A DNA stretch of 64,000 nucleotides from the NCBI GenBank assembly GCA_965602675.1, contig CBFCZO010000005.1, positions 1 to 64,000 of the forward strand, in the 5' to 3' direction. The first letter of the stretch is position 1. Each line of letters begins with the position of its first letter. The position numbers were made by a program, and so were the translations under genes. The notes below the pieces were generated by a model that worked only from the letters and a program-made list of their open reading frames with translations, searched no databases and was not told where the DNA came from. The stretch comes from DATKUA01 sp965602675 (GTDB taxonomy: Bacteria; Acidobacteriota; DATKUA01). Below are positions 24,268-32,672 of this stretch, in pieces.

Positions 24268-26508
24268 ATGGCCAGCAGGGGGTTGTGTTTGCGAGTCGTA
24301 GTGGTTTCGATTGCGGCTTTGATCTTTCTTGCCGCGTCGCCGTCGATTTTACGCGCCCAGGAAAAGGCGAAGTTCACAATCGACGACGTCCTCAATCCGA
24401 TGAAATTCTCCAGGCCGTCGCCGAGGGGCTTCATGTGGCTGCCAGACGGCGGTAGTTTCCTCTATTTCTTCAGGGATGAAGACAAGAACTGGCTTTGGCG
24501 CTATGACTGCGCCTCCGGCGGCAAGCAAAAGGTGGCGAACTGGACCGAGATCGAGGAGGGCCTGGAGGCCCAACGGCCGGGCAGGGAAGAGCCGCCGATG
24601 AACGACGTCAACTCCACCGGGCGTTTCGCGCGAACGAGATTGGTGATGTCGGACGACGGGTCGATGCTGGTCGGCTCGCTGAATTTCGATCTTTACGTCT
24701 TCGATGTTGCTGCACGCGAAGCGCGCTTTATCACTGATGACCTTGTCGGGGAGATCTTCCCCTCATTCAGTCCCGACAGGAAGAAGATAGCCTACGCCCG
24801 CGGCGGCGATCTTTACTATGTCGACTTGGCCTCCGGGGAGGAGAAGCGCCTGACAGAGCGCCCCGGCTGCCACATCCTCAACGGCGTCTCCGACTGGGTC
24901 TACGAGGAGGAATTGGGCTTGAGGCAGTCTTTCTGGTGGGCTCCCGATTCGCGCCGTATCGCTTTCCTGCAGTTCGATACCTCGCCGATCAAGACCTTCC
25001 CGATCACCGACGAGCTGACATCGCCCGTCGCCGACCTCGAGTTGCAGAAGTATCCGAAGGCGGGCGAGCCCAACTCTATCGTACGGCTGGGCGTGATCGA
25101 CAGCGAAACCGGCGAGGCGGGCTGGATAAACACCGGCGTCGACACCGACATCTACATCACACGCGTCGGCTGGCTGCCCGATGGCTCGAAGATCTGGTAC
25201 ATGTGGCTCAACCGCGACCAGACCCGCCTCGAGTTGCGCTTTGCCTGCCCCGTCAGCGGCAACTTCCGCACTGTTGTTGTCGACGAGGATCCCGCATGGG
25301 TCGGCATGCGCGTCGATAAACTTACCTGGGTCGACGGCGAGCGCTTCATCTGGGCGGCGGAGTGGGACGGCTGGCAGCACCTCTACCTCTTCGATATCGA
25401 GGGCAAACGCCTGGGGCAGATCACCAAAGGCGAATGGGAGGTCACCGACATCTGCGGCTTTGACCCCACGTGGAGCTTTTTAATTTTGCAGACGTCCGAG
25501 GTCAGCCCGCTCGAGCGCCACATTTACAGCGTAGGCCTCGACGGCGGCGGCTTCAGACAGCTGACGACGGAGGAGGGGATTCACCGAGCGGATATGCATG
25601 CAACCGGCGCGTATTTCATCCGTAACTTCTCGAGCCCGACCACGCCGCCTCGCATCGAAATTTGCAACCTGGAGGGCGAGGTGCTGCATGTCTTCGACGA
25701 CGGCCGTATTCCCGCGCTCGATGACTATGATCTGGCAACGCCGGAGTACTTCACCGTGACCGCGGAGGACGGCGCCACCCTGCATGCTGTTATGACCAAG
25801 CCGCCCGATTTCGATCCTAACAAGAAGTACCCGGTGCTGGTGCTGATATACGGAGGTCCGGAAAGCCAGGCGGTAACCAAGAGCTGGCAGAACCGCGGCA
25901 TGTTCAACCAGCTACTGGCGCAGGAAGGCATCATTCTATTCAGGATCGACAACCGCGGAACCGCCGCCCGCGGGCGCGACTGGTGCCGAATCGTCCACCG
26001 CAACCTCGGCGACTGGGAAATTCGCGACCATGCCGAGGGCGTGAAGTACCTCAAGACGCTGCCCTACATCGACGGCGATAAAATCGGTATCTACGGCGGC
26101 TCCTACGGCGGCTACACGACGCTGTTGGCGATGGTCAAGGCGCCGGAGCACTTCAAAGTGGGCGTCTCGGCCTATCCGGTCACCGACTGGCGCCTCTACG
26201 ATACGATTTACACCGAACGCTACATGGACACGCCTGCCGATAATCCCGAGGTCTACAAGGTCAGCGCGCCGCTGAACTTTGCCGCAAACCTCGAGGGCAA
26301 GCTGCTGCTGATCCACGGCACGATGGACAACAACGTCCACGTGCAGAACTCGATACTGATGATTGAGGAGTTGGTCAAGGCGGGCAAGCGGTTCGAGCTG
26401 ATGCTCTATCCGCGTGAACGCCACGGCATCCGCCAAAGCCACCGCCGCGGCTACAACACTCGCTTGATCTACGATTTTCTGATGCGGGAGCTGAGGGGGA
26501 TCAAGTAG
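24268..26508 (+). CDS. Dipeptidyl peptidase IV-like serine peptidase (S9B), exported
   Basis: A 746-residue peptidase with a signal peptide (about 1-30, ending SILRA). The N-terminal propeller contains the DPP-IV segment WVYEEELG (about 210-217), which holds the double glutamate that binds the free N-terminus of the substrate. The hydrolase domain carries Ser612 in GGSYGGYTT, Asp687 in GTMDNNVH and His719 in ERHGI. It should remove X-Pro dipeptides from peptides in the periplasm and so complement the prolyl oligopeptidase and tricorn enzymes upstream. Ribosome binding site: CCGGAGGGAAAAAA before ATG 24268. It ends in front of a strong bidirectional terminator. Confidence 0.96.
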   Translation: MASRGLCLRVVVVSIAALIFLAASPSILRAQEKAKFTIDDVLNPMKFSRPSPRGFMWLPDGGSFLYFFRDEDKNWLWRYDCASGGKQKVANWTEIEEGLEAQRPGREEPPMNDVNSTGRFARTRLVMSDDGSMLVGSLNFDLYVFDVAAREARFITDDLVGEIFPSFSPDRKKIAYARGGDLYYVDLASGEEKRLTERPGCHILNGVSDWVYEEELGLRQSFWWAPDSRRIAFLQFDTSPIKTFPITDELTSPVADLELQKYPKAGEPNSIVRLGVIDSETGEAGWINTGVDTDIYITRVGWLPDGSKIWYMWLNRDQTRLELRFACPVSGNFRTVVVDEDPAWVGMRVDKLTWVDGERFIWAAEWDGWQHLYLFDIEGKRLGQITKGEWEVTDICGFDPTWSFLILQTSEVSPLERHIYSVGLDGGGFRQLTTEEGIHRADMHATGAYFIRNFSSPTTPPRIEICNLEGEVLHVFDDGRIPALDDYDLATPEYFTVTAEDGATLHAVMTKPPDFDPNKKYPVLVLIYGGPESQAVTKSWQNRGMFNQLLAQEGIILFRIDNRGTAARGRDWCRIVHRNLGDWEIRDHAEGVKYLKTLPYIDGDKIGIYGGSYGGYTTLLAMVKAPEHFKVGVSAYPVTDWRLYDTIYTERYMDTPADNPEVYKVSAPLNFAANLEGKLLLIHGTMDNNVHVQNSILMIEELVKAGKRFELMLYPRERHGIRQSHRRGYNTRLIYDFLMRELRGIK

Positions 26509-26565
26509 GCGACCGAGGACTTCAGTGGTATCCGTGTCCGCTGGTGAAAGCGATTTAATTAAAGA

Positions 26566-26605
26566 GAAAAGCGGCCCGTCCGGTTCCGGTCGGGCCGCTT
26601 TATTA
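26566..26605. terminator. Bidirectional hairpin terminator between convergent genes
   Basis: AAGCGGCCCG at 26569-26578 pairs with CGGGCCGCTT at 26591-26600 around a 12-base loop. A-rich on the left and T-rich on the right, it can serve the S9B gene on plus and the SUMF1-type gene on minus. Confidence 0.9.
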
Positions 26606-26616
26606 TGTAAATCTGA

Positions 26617-27654
26617 TTATTTCGATCGGGCAATGCGGAATCCCGACGCGTCGCAGCGGTTGGCTGCTTCGTATTCGTCGCGTCGGGCAGCTCGGATCTC
26701 CGAGGCGTCGCCGCCCCAGCGACCGCTCCTGAGCACCCGCTTGTAGCCTTCGGAGCAGATCGGGTTGACAGACTGCTCCACTGAATAGGGGCCGTAATAG
26801 TCGTGGACCCACTCCCAGGAGTTGCCGCTCATGTCGTAGAGGCCCAAAGCGTTGGGAGCGAAGCTGCCGACGGGTGTAGTTGCCTTGCGATACTCGCCCA
26901 CTACGGAGAAGGGTACACCCTCAGCGTCGGCCCGGAAGTTGATCTCATTCGACTCAGCGATATTCTTCCCGTTGCCGAACCGCACCCTCTTTCCGCCCTC
27001 CCTGGCGGCGTATTCCCACTCGGCCTCGGTCGGCAGGCGGTAGCCCCTGACCAGGATCAAATCCCGGGTGGGATTCCCGTTTTCATCCAATAGCTCTCCC
27101 GTCTTGAGATCATATGCCGCCGGCAGGCCTTCCTTCTCGCTCAGCCAGTTGCAGTAGTGAATGGAGTCATTCCATGAAAGGCAGACGACCGGATCGCTGT
27201 CCGTTTGCTCGAAAAAGTGTTTTCTCCAATTAATATCAGGATCACCGCCGAAGCGGAGATTCTCGTTGTCCCACCATGTGCACCCGCTGTAGGAGAGTAC
27301 CTCGTCCGCGATCCTGCGCGCTTCTTCTTCCGGCGGACGCTCCATGAGTTGGCGAATGAGTTCCATTTGCTTCTCGACGTCCTTCGGGCCCTCCGCGGAA
27401 GTCACGTACCCGCTGTCTTCAACAAATTCGCGGTATTCCGCCACGGTGATTTCGTATGGTGAGAGGTAAAAATCGTCCACCGTCACCTGATGCGCCGGCA
27501 TCTCGTCCTCCCGGCCCTCTCCGAAGACGTCCCCCATCATGAAACTGCTGCCTTCCACAAGAACCATGCTCGCAAGGTAGCCGGAGAGCTCCTCGGGCTC
27601 GGTCTGAGTAGCGGAGCTGTCCTGAGTGGCGCATGGAAGTTGAATCGCGATCAA
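26617..27654 (-). CDS. SUMF1/formylglycine-generating-enzyme-fold protein, probable exported
   Basis: A protein of about 345 residues with the SUMF1 (FGE-sulfatase) fold: MVLVEGSSFMMGDVFGEGRE at the start of the domain, PAHQVTVDDFYLSPYEITVAEYREF split over two segments, and GNSWEWVHDYYGPY with a GFRIARSK end. The paired cysteines that FGE needs for oxidising sulfatases are absent from the C-terminal region (RSGRWGGDASEIRAARRDE), so it is unlikely to be an FGE; a structural or binding role is more probable. The start is uncertain: the only usual codon is TTG 27654, yet hydrophobic sequence continues upstream in frame (FLRIVALIIPATLFLIAIQL) and would form a full signal peptide if translation began at ATT near 27764, behind GGGGGAT. 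Confidence 0.82.
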   Translation of the reverse strand: MIAIQLPCATQDSSATQTEPEELSGYLASMVLVEGSSFMMGDVFGEGREDEMPAHQVTVDDFYLSPYEITVAEYREFVEDSGYVTSAEGPKDVEKQMELIRQLMERPPEEEARRIADEVLSYSGCTWWDNENLRFGGDPDINWRKHFFEQTDSDPVVCLSWNDSIHYCNWLSEKEGLPAAYDLKTGELLDENGNPTRDLILVRGYRLPTEAEWEYAAREGGKRVRFGNGKNIAESNEINFRADAEGVPFSVVGEYRKATTPVGSFAPNALGLYDMSGNSWEWVHDYYGPYSVEQSVNPICSEGYKRVLRSGRWGGDASEIRAARRDEYEAANRCDASGFRIARSK

Positions 27655-27931
27655 AAATAGAGTCGCTGGGATAATAAGCGCTACGATCCGGAGAAACCGA
27701 CGGAACGTAACTTCGAAATCCCTTGCCTTGCCGGATAAGGATCGATTCGACTGTTTGAGTAAAATGATATCCCCCGCCGTGCTTGCAGTTTAGATCGGTG
27801 AGAATACCGAATGTTTTTTTATTCTACATGTAATCGCGCTAACATTTTACCGCCAAGACACAGATGCACTTATCCTACCTCATCCCGTACCGGAAGCAGC
27901 GGTATGAAAAAGGTACCCGGTGCTATTTGTT

Positions 27932-29179
27932 TTACTTCAGATAGATGATCGGCTCGTCTCCGGAGCCAAGGTTGAGGAAGAGCAAGAGATAATCGCGCAG
28001 ATGGCGCGTAATCAGGAAGTTAGCCCTGGCGTGTGCGTGGCCGGAGCGGCCGAGGCGCCTGCCCATCAGCGGATTGTTGAGGATCTGGCGAACGTAGAAT
28101 GCGCAGCCTTCCGTCGAGAATGCCGCCAGGCCGGTGATCTTGTCGAGAATCTGGCGTTTGATCCCGCCCACAGGTGAGGCTATGACAGGTTTTTTCTTCC
28201 ACAGCGCTTCTGTGACTGTCAGCCCGAATCCCTCGCGGATTGATTTCTGGATCACTACTGTCGAGCCGCGCACAAGGGCGTTGATCTCAACATCGCTGAA
28301 CGGCGGCAGATTTAGGATGTGTATATCGGGATCGTCGCCGGCCTTCTCGCGCACAGCGGCGAGCACCTCCTGGCCCTCGGGATCGTCGTCGGCGGCGCCA
28401 CCGGCAAGCACCAGCTGAAGGTTTGAGCGTGGCTTTACAAGGTTATAGACATCGATCACGCCCAACGGATCCTTAAGCCAGTCGAAGCGCGAGACCTGTG
28501 TCAGCATCGGCCGGCCGGGATCGATCCCGAAGCCCTCAAGCACCTTCGTGACCTTCTGCTTCGTGAGAGGCTTGTTTTTGTCGCTGATCGGGTCGATCGA
28601 TGGGCTGATCATAAGCTGAGGTATCTCCAGCGGGCGCGAGAACTCGGGCATGCTGAAGATTGACGCCGTGTACCTCTCGACATGTTGAGACAACCTGTTC
28701 CAGAGTTTCGCGTCGGAGCGCGAGAGGTCGATATGGCAACGCCATACCCAGCTTCGTGAATTCAGCCTTTCCTCGACTTCGATCAGGGCAAGTGGCTGAG
28801 GGTCGTGCACGACGATCACATCCGCCTCGGGATCGATGACCGACTCATTCCGCTGGTTGACTTCCAAGAAGTGATCGAATTCGGCCTGCTCAAATACCGT
28901 CCGCTCCCCGTGCAGGGCGTTGTGGACCTTCTTGGTGAACTTGAAGAATTCCTCGTCGCCTTCGATTACGTCCCAGCGGGTCTCGATGCCTAGGTCCTGC
29001 ATCAGCGGTACTATCTTGTGAAGTATTTCAGCGACGCCTCCGCCGACCTTCGTCGAGTTGATATGCTGCACCCGCAGGCCGCTGAGCCGGGAGCCGAGCA
29101 AGCGCAGGCCGTCGAGCGTGGCCGGGGAAACGGTGTCGGCATAATCGTTGAGGGTTTTGGTATTTTCCTGATCTCCCAT
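27932..29179 (-). CDS. treT: Trehalose synthase TreT (GT4 glycosyltransferase)
   Basis: A 415-residue glycosyltransferase that joins NDP-glucose and glucose into trehalose, reversibly. Motifs: HINSTKVGGGVAEILHKIVP (about 39-58), characteristic of TreT, HDPQPLALI, and the GT4 donor site EGFGLTVTEALWKKKPVIAS. Length and sequence fit bacterial and archaeal TreT. It is the last gene of a four-gene trehalose operon; its start codon overlaps the DUF5752 stop by one base. With OtsA and OtsB upstream, the cell has two routes to the disaccharide; TreT can also run in the degradative direction. Confidence 0.93.
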   Translation of the reverse strand: MGDQENTKTLNDYADTVSPATLDGLRLLGSRLSGLRVQHINSTKVGGGVAEILHKIVPLMQDLGIETRWDVIEGDEEFFKFTKKVHNALHGERTVFEQAEFDHFLEVNQRNESVIDPEADVIVVHDPQPLALIEVEERLNSRSWVWRCHIDLSRSDAKLWNRLSQHVERYTASIFSMPEFSRPLEIPQLMISPSIDPISDKNKPLTKQKVTKVLEGFGIDPGRPMLTQVSRFDWLKDPLGVIDVYNLVKPRSNLQLVLAGGAADDDPEGQEVLAAVREKAGDDPDIHILNLPPFSDVEINALVRGSTVVIQKSIREGFGLTVTEALWKKKPVIASPVGGIKRQILDKITGLAAFSTEGCAFYVRQILNNPLMGRRLGRSGHAHARANFLITRHLRDYLLLFLNLGSGDEPIIYLK

Positions 29180-29835
29180 CAGACGGCCCTCTCGAGCGTT
29201 TCCAACAACTCTTCCCGCACCCTTTCGAGGCTCCTGAAATACGGATCTATCGAAGCCACCGCAGCAGCGAGGTCATCCATGCCAAGCTGCTGCTCGATCC
29301 AGACGGAGAAATCGTTGTCGTAGGTTTGTTCGTGGATGCGCAGCTTCGATTCGATCAGGTGGAAGAAGAGCGAGGCGTTGGGGATGACGTGCAGAGCTTC
29401 TATCAGCTCCACGAGGCTGCGGGCGTTGGGGCCTGAGGGTATTACGAAACTCTTGCTCTTGCAGAAGTGGAAGACCTCGTCCTCGTGTGCCTGACGCAGA
29501 ATGCGCTCCTTCCTCAAGTGCCTCTCGATGATCTCGATGATGGCTTTTCGCAATCCCTTAACCGACTTGAAGGCGGTGATGTCGATGTAGTTCAGCTTCT
29601 CGGCGAGCTCGTATTCGTGCAGCGCGCGGTGAGTCCACTTCGCGAAATCGTTGTTGAAGCCGTCCTCGGCGAAGTGGTGCTCGAAGTAAAACTGATGCGT
29701 GTGATAGAAGATCGACGCACGGTGGATGCTTCGGATGTGGCTTAGGAACTCCGCAAGGTTGATCGCCGTCAGGCCGGTCAGCTCGACGATGCGGTACTCC
29801 GAGTAGAAGACAAAAGGTTGTATGAGCTTCGCCAT
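29179..29835 (-). CDS. DUF5752-family protein of the trehalose operon
   Basis: A 218-residue soluble protein. The opening FVFYSEYRIVELTGLTAINL and FYHTHQFYFEHHF match what I know as the DUF5752 family, which is often found beside trehalose genes. Two similar halves are visible: each has a pattern of a helix with SLVELIEAL or NLAEFLSHI, a short SIFYHTH / SLFFHLIES segment and a later DNDFSVWI / NNDFAKWT segment, which suggests an internal duplication. The histidines in the first half could bind metal, but those in the second half are reduced. Function unknown. It lies between otsB (11 bases) and treT (1-base overlap), so it is part of the same transcript. Confidence 0.82.
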   Translation of the reverse strand: MAKLIQPFVFYSEYRIVELTGLTAINLAEFLSHIRSIHRASIFYHTHQFYFEHHFAEDGFNNDFAKWTHRALHEYELAEKLNYIDITAFKSVKGLRKAIIEIIERHLRKERILRQAHEDEVFHFCKSKSFVIPSGPNARSLVELIEALHVIPNASLFFHLIESKLRIHEQTYDNDFSVWIEQQLGMDDLAAAVASIDPYFRSLERVREELLETLERAV

Positions 29836-29846
29836 TTAGTCTCCAG

Positions 29847-30662
29847 TCAGTTTTCTTCGGTTGATAATCGTTGTAGCAACAAGTATAGAAACCATATCAA
29901 CTCATCGGGGCAGGATGCAAGGTACTTCGCAGTGGAATCCCATCCTTCCGGTTCTCCAACCTGGATGGTTACCCAATCGTCGCCGGCGGAGTTGAATACG
30001 TTCTCGTCGGTGATGTCGTCGCCCGCGAAGACGATACCGATGTGTTTGCCGGCTTGATTCCTTCGAAGCCCGCTCACCCAATCGATCATCGTCGTGCCCT
30101 TGTCGACTTCAGTAGATGGGACAAGTTCCACAACCTTTTTGCCCTCGCGCACTGTAACGGCCAGCGACTCGCTCAGAGTCATACATTCGCTCAGGAGCAT
30201 CCGTCGCACAACCGAATGTCTTTCTTCGGGACATTGCCGGTAGTGGATCGCCAGACCCGGCCCTTTGTCCTCCAAGCGCAGGCAGCCAATCGAAGCCAAG
30301 ATCTCTTCAAGATGGCTTTTAGCCACGTCCTTAATCTCGAAGAAAGCCTTGGCATCCTGGTGGTGAGTCAAGTTGCCGCCACAGAGGCGGGAGAGACCGT
30401 GGTTGCCTGCGATTTCGATGTCCTCGATACCGATTATTGCGGCAAGGTCTTCGGGCGAGCGGCCGGTGATCAGTAGCAATTTTATCTTTTCGGTTGCCCT
30501 CAGTTTACGAAGCACCTGCCGTGCCGCCGCCGTCGGCACTGCCTCGGCAGGCGTTGGGCGGATGTTCGTCAGCGTGCCGTCGTAATCAAGGCCTATCGCC
30601 AGGACGTCGGCACGAGCCAGCTCTGTGGCCAGCTTTTCCGCGATTTCGGAAAGAAGAATCAT
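29847..30662 (-). CDS. otsB: Trehalose-6-phosphate phosphatase OtsB
   Basis: A 271-residue HAD-family phosphatase that removes phosphate from trehalose 6-phosphate. HAD motif I is GLDYDGTLTNIRP (about 23-35, nucleophile Asp25), motif II is LLITGRS, and the C-terminal part has KGTTMIDWV and the acidic motif FAGDDITDENVF (motif IV). Its ATG overlaps the otsA stop codon by four bases (30659-30662), so the pair is coupled. Second enzyme of the OtsAB route. Confidence 0.95.
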   Translation of the reverse strand: MILLSEIAEKLATELARADVLAIGLDYDGTLTNIRPTPAEAVPTAAARQVLRKLRATEKIKLLLITGRSPEDLAAIIGIEDIEIAGNHGLSRLCGGNLTHHQDAKAFFEIKDVAKSHLEEILASIGCLRLEDKGPGLAIHYRQCPEERHSVVRRMLLSECMTLSESLAVTVREGKKVVELVPSTEVDKGTTMIDWVSGLRRNQAGKHIGIVFAGDDITDENVFNSAGDDWVTIQVGEPEGWDSTAKYLASCPDELIWFLYLLLQRLSTEEN

Positions 30663-32134
30663 GTTGTCGGGCCAGTCACTGCTCGTAGTTTGCGCAGGAC
30701 CTTCATCATCCAGTGATAGATGTTGTGCTCACGCAGCCTGCGCCGCAAGCGCTGCATCCTCTCTTTCCGTTCCGCTTCGGTCATTCGAACGGCTTCGAGG
30801 ATCTTATCGGCAAAGCCCTCGGTGTCGTATGGGTTGACAGGCAAGGAGTCGCCCATATCCTCCGCCGCCCCCGCGAACTCGCTGAGCAATAAAACGCCGT
30901 TTTCCTCTACCTGGCTGGCGATGTATTCCTTTGCGACGAGATTCATGCCGTCCTTCAACGAGCTGATGATCGCCAGGTTTGACAGCCGGTAGAGTGGTGC
31001 GAGCGACCACTTGTCGAGTGCGCCGGTGAAGATCACCGGCTCCCAATCGCCGTCACCGTAGCGTTCATTGAGCTGCTCGATCTTTCTCATCAGCGCGCGC
31101 TTGAGCTCGCTGTAGGCCCTGATATTGTCCCTGCTACTGGCCGAGACCATGACCAGCGACAGCCGCCCGCGCCAGACGGGATTATTCTGGAAGAATAGGT
31201 CGAGAGCATCGAGCTTTTCCAGCAGACCCTTGGTGTAATCGATCCTGTCGACGGAAACCGCCACGATTTTATCCTGCAGCTTGAATTTTTCAATGAACCG
31301 CTTAATAAAGCGGTTGCTGCGTTCTGATGCGGCATAGTTCTCCATGTCTTCGACATCGATGCTTATCGGGACGGAACAGACGTGGCAAATACGATCTTCG
31401 TGCAGCACCTCTCCTTTGTCGAAGTCGACCCTGCAATTAATCATTCGATCGCAGGCTTCAAGAAAATGGTTGCTGAACTGGGGCGTGTGAAAAGCCAGCA
31501 GATCATTGGCGAGCAAGCCTTCGAGCAGATCGCGCGCTTGCGGCAGGGCCTGCAAAACCTCCGGGGCGACCCACGGGATATGCCAGAACTGGGTCAGGAT
31601 GGCATCTGGATTGTTCTGGCGGATAGTGCGCGGGCAGGTGGCAAGATGGTAGTCCTGAAACCAGACGACAGATGGGCCGGCGTTGACCTCCTCACCCACT
31701 GTCCGGGCAAATTCCCGGTTAACGCGCTCGTAACTGGTCCAATACCAGCGGCGAAGGCGAACCTTTTCGAGCATGTTGTGAAATAGGGGCCAGAGGACCT
31801 GGTTGGAAAAGCCGTAATAATAACCGCGAACTACGGATCGCTCCAGCCAGACTCGGCGCAGCGTGTAGCAGGGCGCGAAGGGCGGCACCGGCTCACGATC
31901 GTTTTCATCGGAATACTTGCGGTCGGCATTGCCCGATCCCCAAGCGACCCATGTTCCTCCTACAGCCTGCATCACCGGATCAAGAGCCTTAGTCAGGCCA
32001 CCGATAGGCTCGCGAATCTTCTCACCGGACTTTGTATAGAGGTGGATGTATGGCTCCCTGTTCGACACCAGGATCAACCGAGCGCCGTGGAAGTTCTGGC
32101 GAAAATATTCGGCGACATCTCCGGCGTTACTCAA
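30659..32134 (-). CDS. otsA: Trehalose-6-phosphate synthase OtsA (GT20)
   Basis: A 491-residue glycosyltransferase that makes trehalose 6-phosphate from UDP-glucose (or ADP-glucose) and glucose 6-phosphate. Family signatures: LILVSNREPY at the start, EPIGGLTKALDPVM, VWFQDYHLATCPRTIR, FWHIPW, AVDRIDYTKGLLEKL written here as VSVDRIDYTKGL, and DGMNLVAKEYIASQ at the donor site. It starts with TTG at 32134 behind AAGAGGT. First gene of the otsA-otsB-DUF5752-treT operon. In known bacteria trehalose is an osmolyte and stress protectant. Confidence 0.95.
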   Translation of the reverse strand: MSNAGDVAEYFRQNFHGARLILVSNREPYIHLYTKSGEKIREPIGGLTKALDPVMQAVGGTWVAWGSGNADRKYSDENDREPVPPFAPCYTLRRVWLERSVVRGYYYGFSNQVLWPLFHNMLEKVRLRRWYWTSYERVNREFARTVGEEVNAGPSVVWFQDYHLATCPRTIRQNNPDAILTQFWHIPWVAPEVLQALPQARDLLEGLLANDLLAFHTPQFSNHFLEACDRMINCRVDFDKGEVLHEDRICHVCSVPISIDVEDMENYAASERSNRFIKRFIEKFKLQDKIVAVSVDRIDYTKGLLEKLDALDLFFQNNPVWRGRLSLVMVSASSRDNIRAYSELKRALMRKIEQLNERYGDGDWEPVIFTGALDKWSLAPLYRLSNLAIISSLKDGMNLVAKEYIASQVEENGVLLLSEFAGAAEDMGDSLPVNPYDTEGFADKILEAVRMTEAERKERMQRLRRRLREHNIYHWMMKVLRKLRAVTGPTT

Positions 32135-32305
32135 GGTTGTACCTCTTGATGGAGGAAGCGGCGGAGAGCAGATAAAAAAGACTCAGTTTCATTACAGGTT
32201 TTTACCATAACATTGTGCATTATAATCCTCAAATCAGCCGGATTTCGAGTCCAGGGCAATAAAGGAACAAGGTACGGATCTTGTTGGCTGAGATACTGCT
32301 GTCGC

Positions 32306-32334
32306 TTGACTTGGTCTCCAATCGGTTCTACGAT
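32306..32334 (+). promoter_or_regulatory. Sigma-70-type promoter of tRNA-His
   Basis: TTGACT at 32306-32311, a 17-base spacer, and TACGAT at 32329-32334. Transcription would start near 32341, about 10 bases before the mature tRNA. Confidence 0.8.
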
Positions 32335-32350
32335 TTATTTTCCTCCGGTG

Positions 32351-32427
32351 GTGGGAGTAGCTCAGTTGGTTAGAGCGCCTGGTTGTGGCCCAGGAGGTCG
32401 TGGGTTCGAATCCCATCTCTCACCCCA
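32351..32427 (+). tRNA. tRNA-His (GTG anticodon)
   Basis: A full cloverleaf is visible. The acceptor arms GTGGGAG and CTCTCAC pair with one G-T, the D-arm holds AGCTCAGTTGGTTAGAGC, the anticodon stem is CCTGG/CCAGG with GTG at 32385-32387, and the T-arm holds GGTTCGAATCC. G at 32350 can serve as the extra -1 base that pairs with C73 (32424), as histidine tRNAs require. The 3' CCA (32425-32427) is encoded. A canonical promoter lies just upstream. Confidence 0.97.
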
Positions 32428-32672
32428 CTTTCCCATTTCCCCTTAGCCAAACAAGTACGGCTTCCAGCTTTGTTTAGCGCCCTGGCAACCAAGCCGGAGT
32501 GGAGAACGTCTAATTGTCACCGTTATTACATCGTGAAGTGCGATAAAAGACACATAATATTTATTTGGGGAAATCAATTCGGATAAATATAAGACACAGC
32601 AGCTTTTCGCGGGTCACTGAAGACTTTGTAAACACAGGTTCGGCAGACAAACAGCACAAGTGGAGAGATGTT

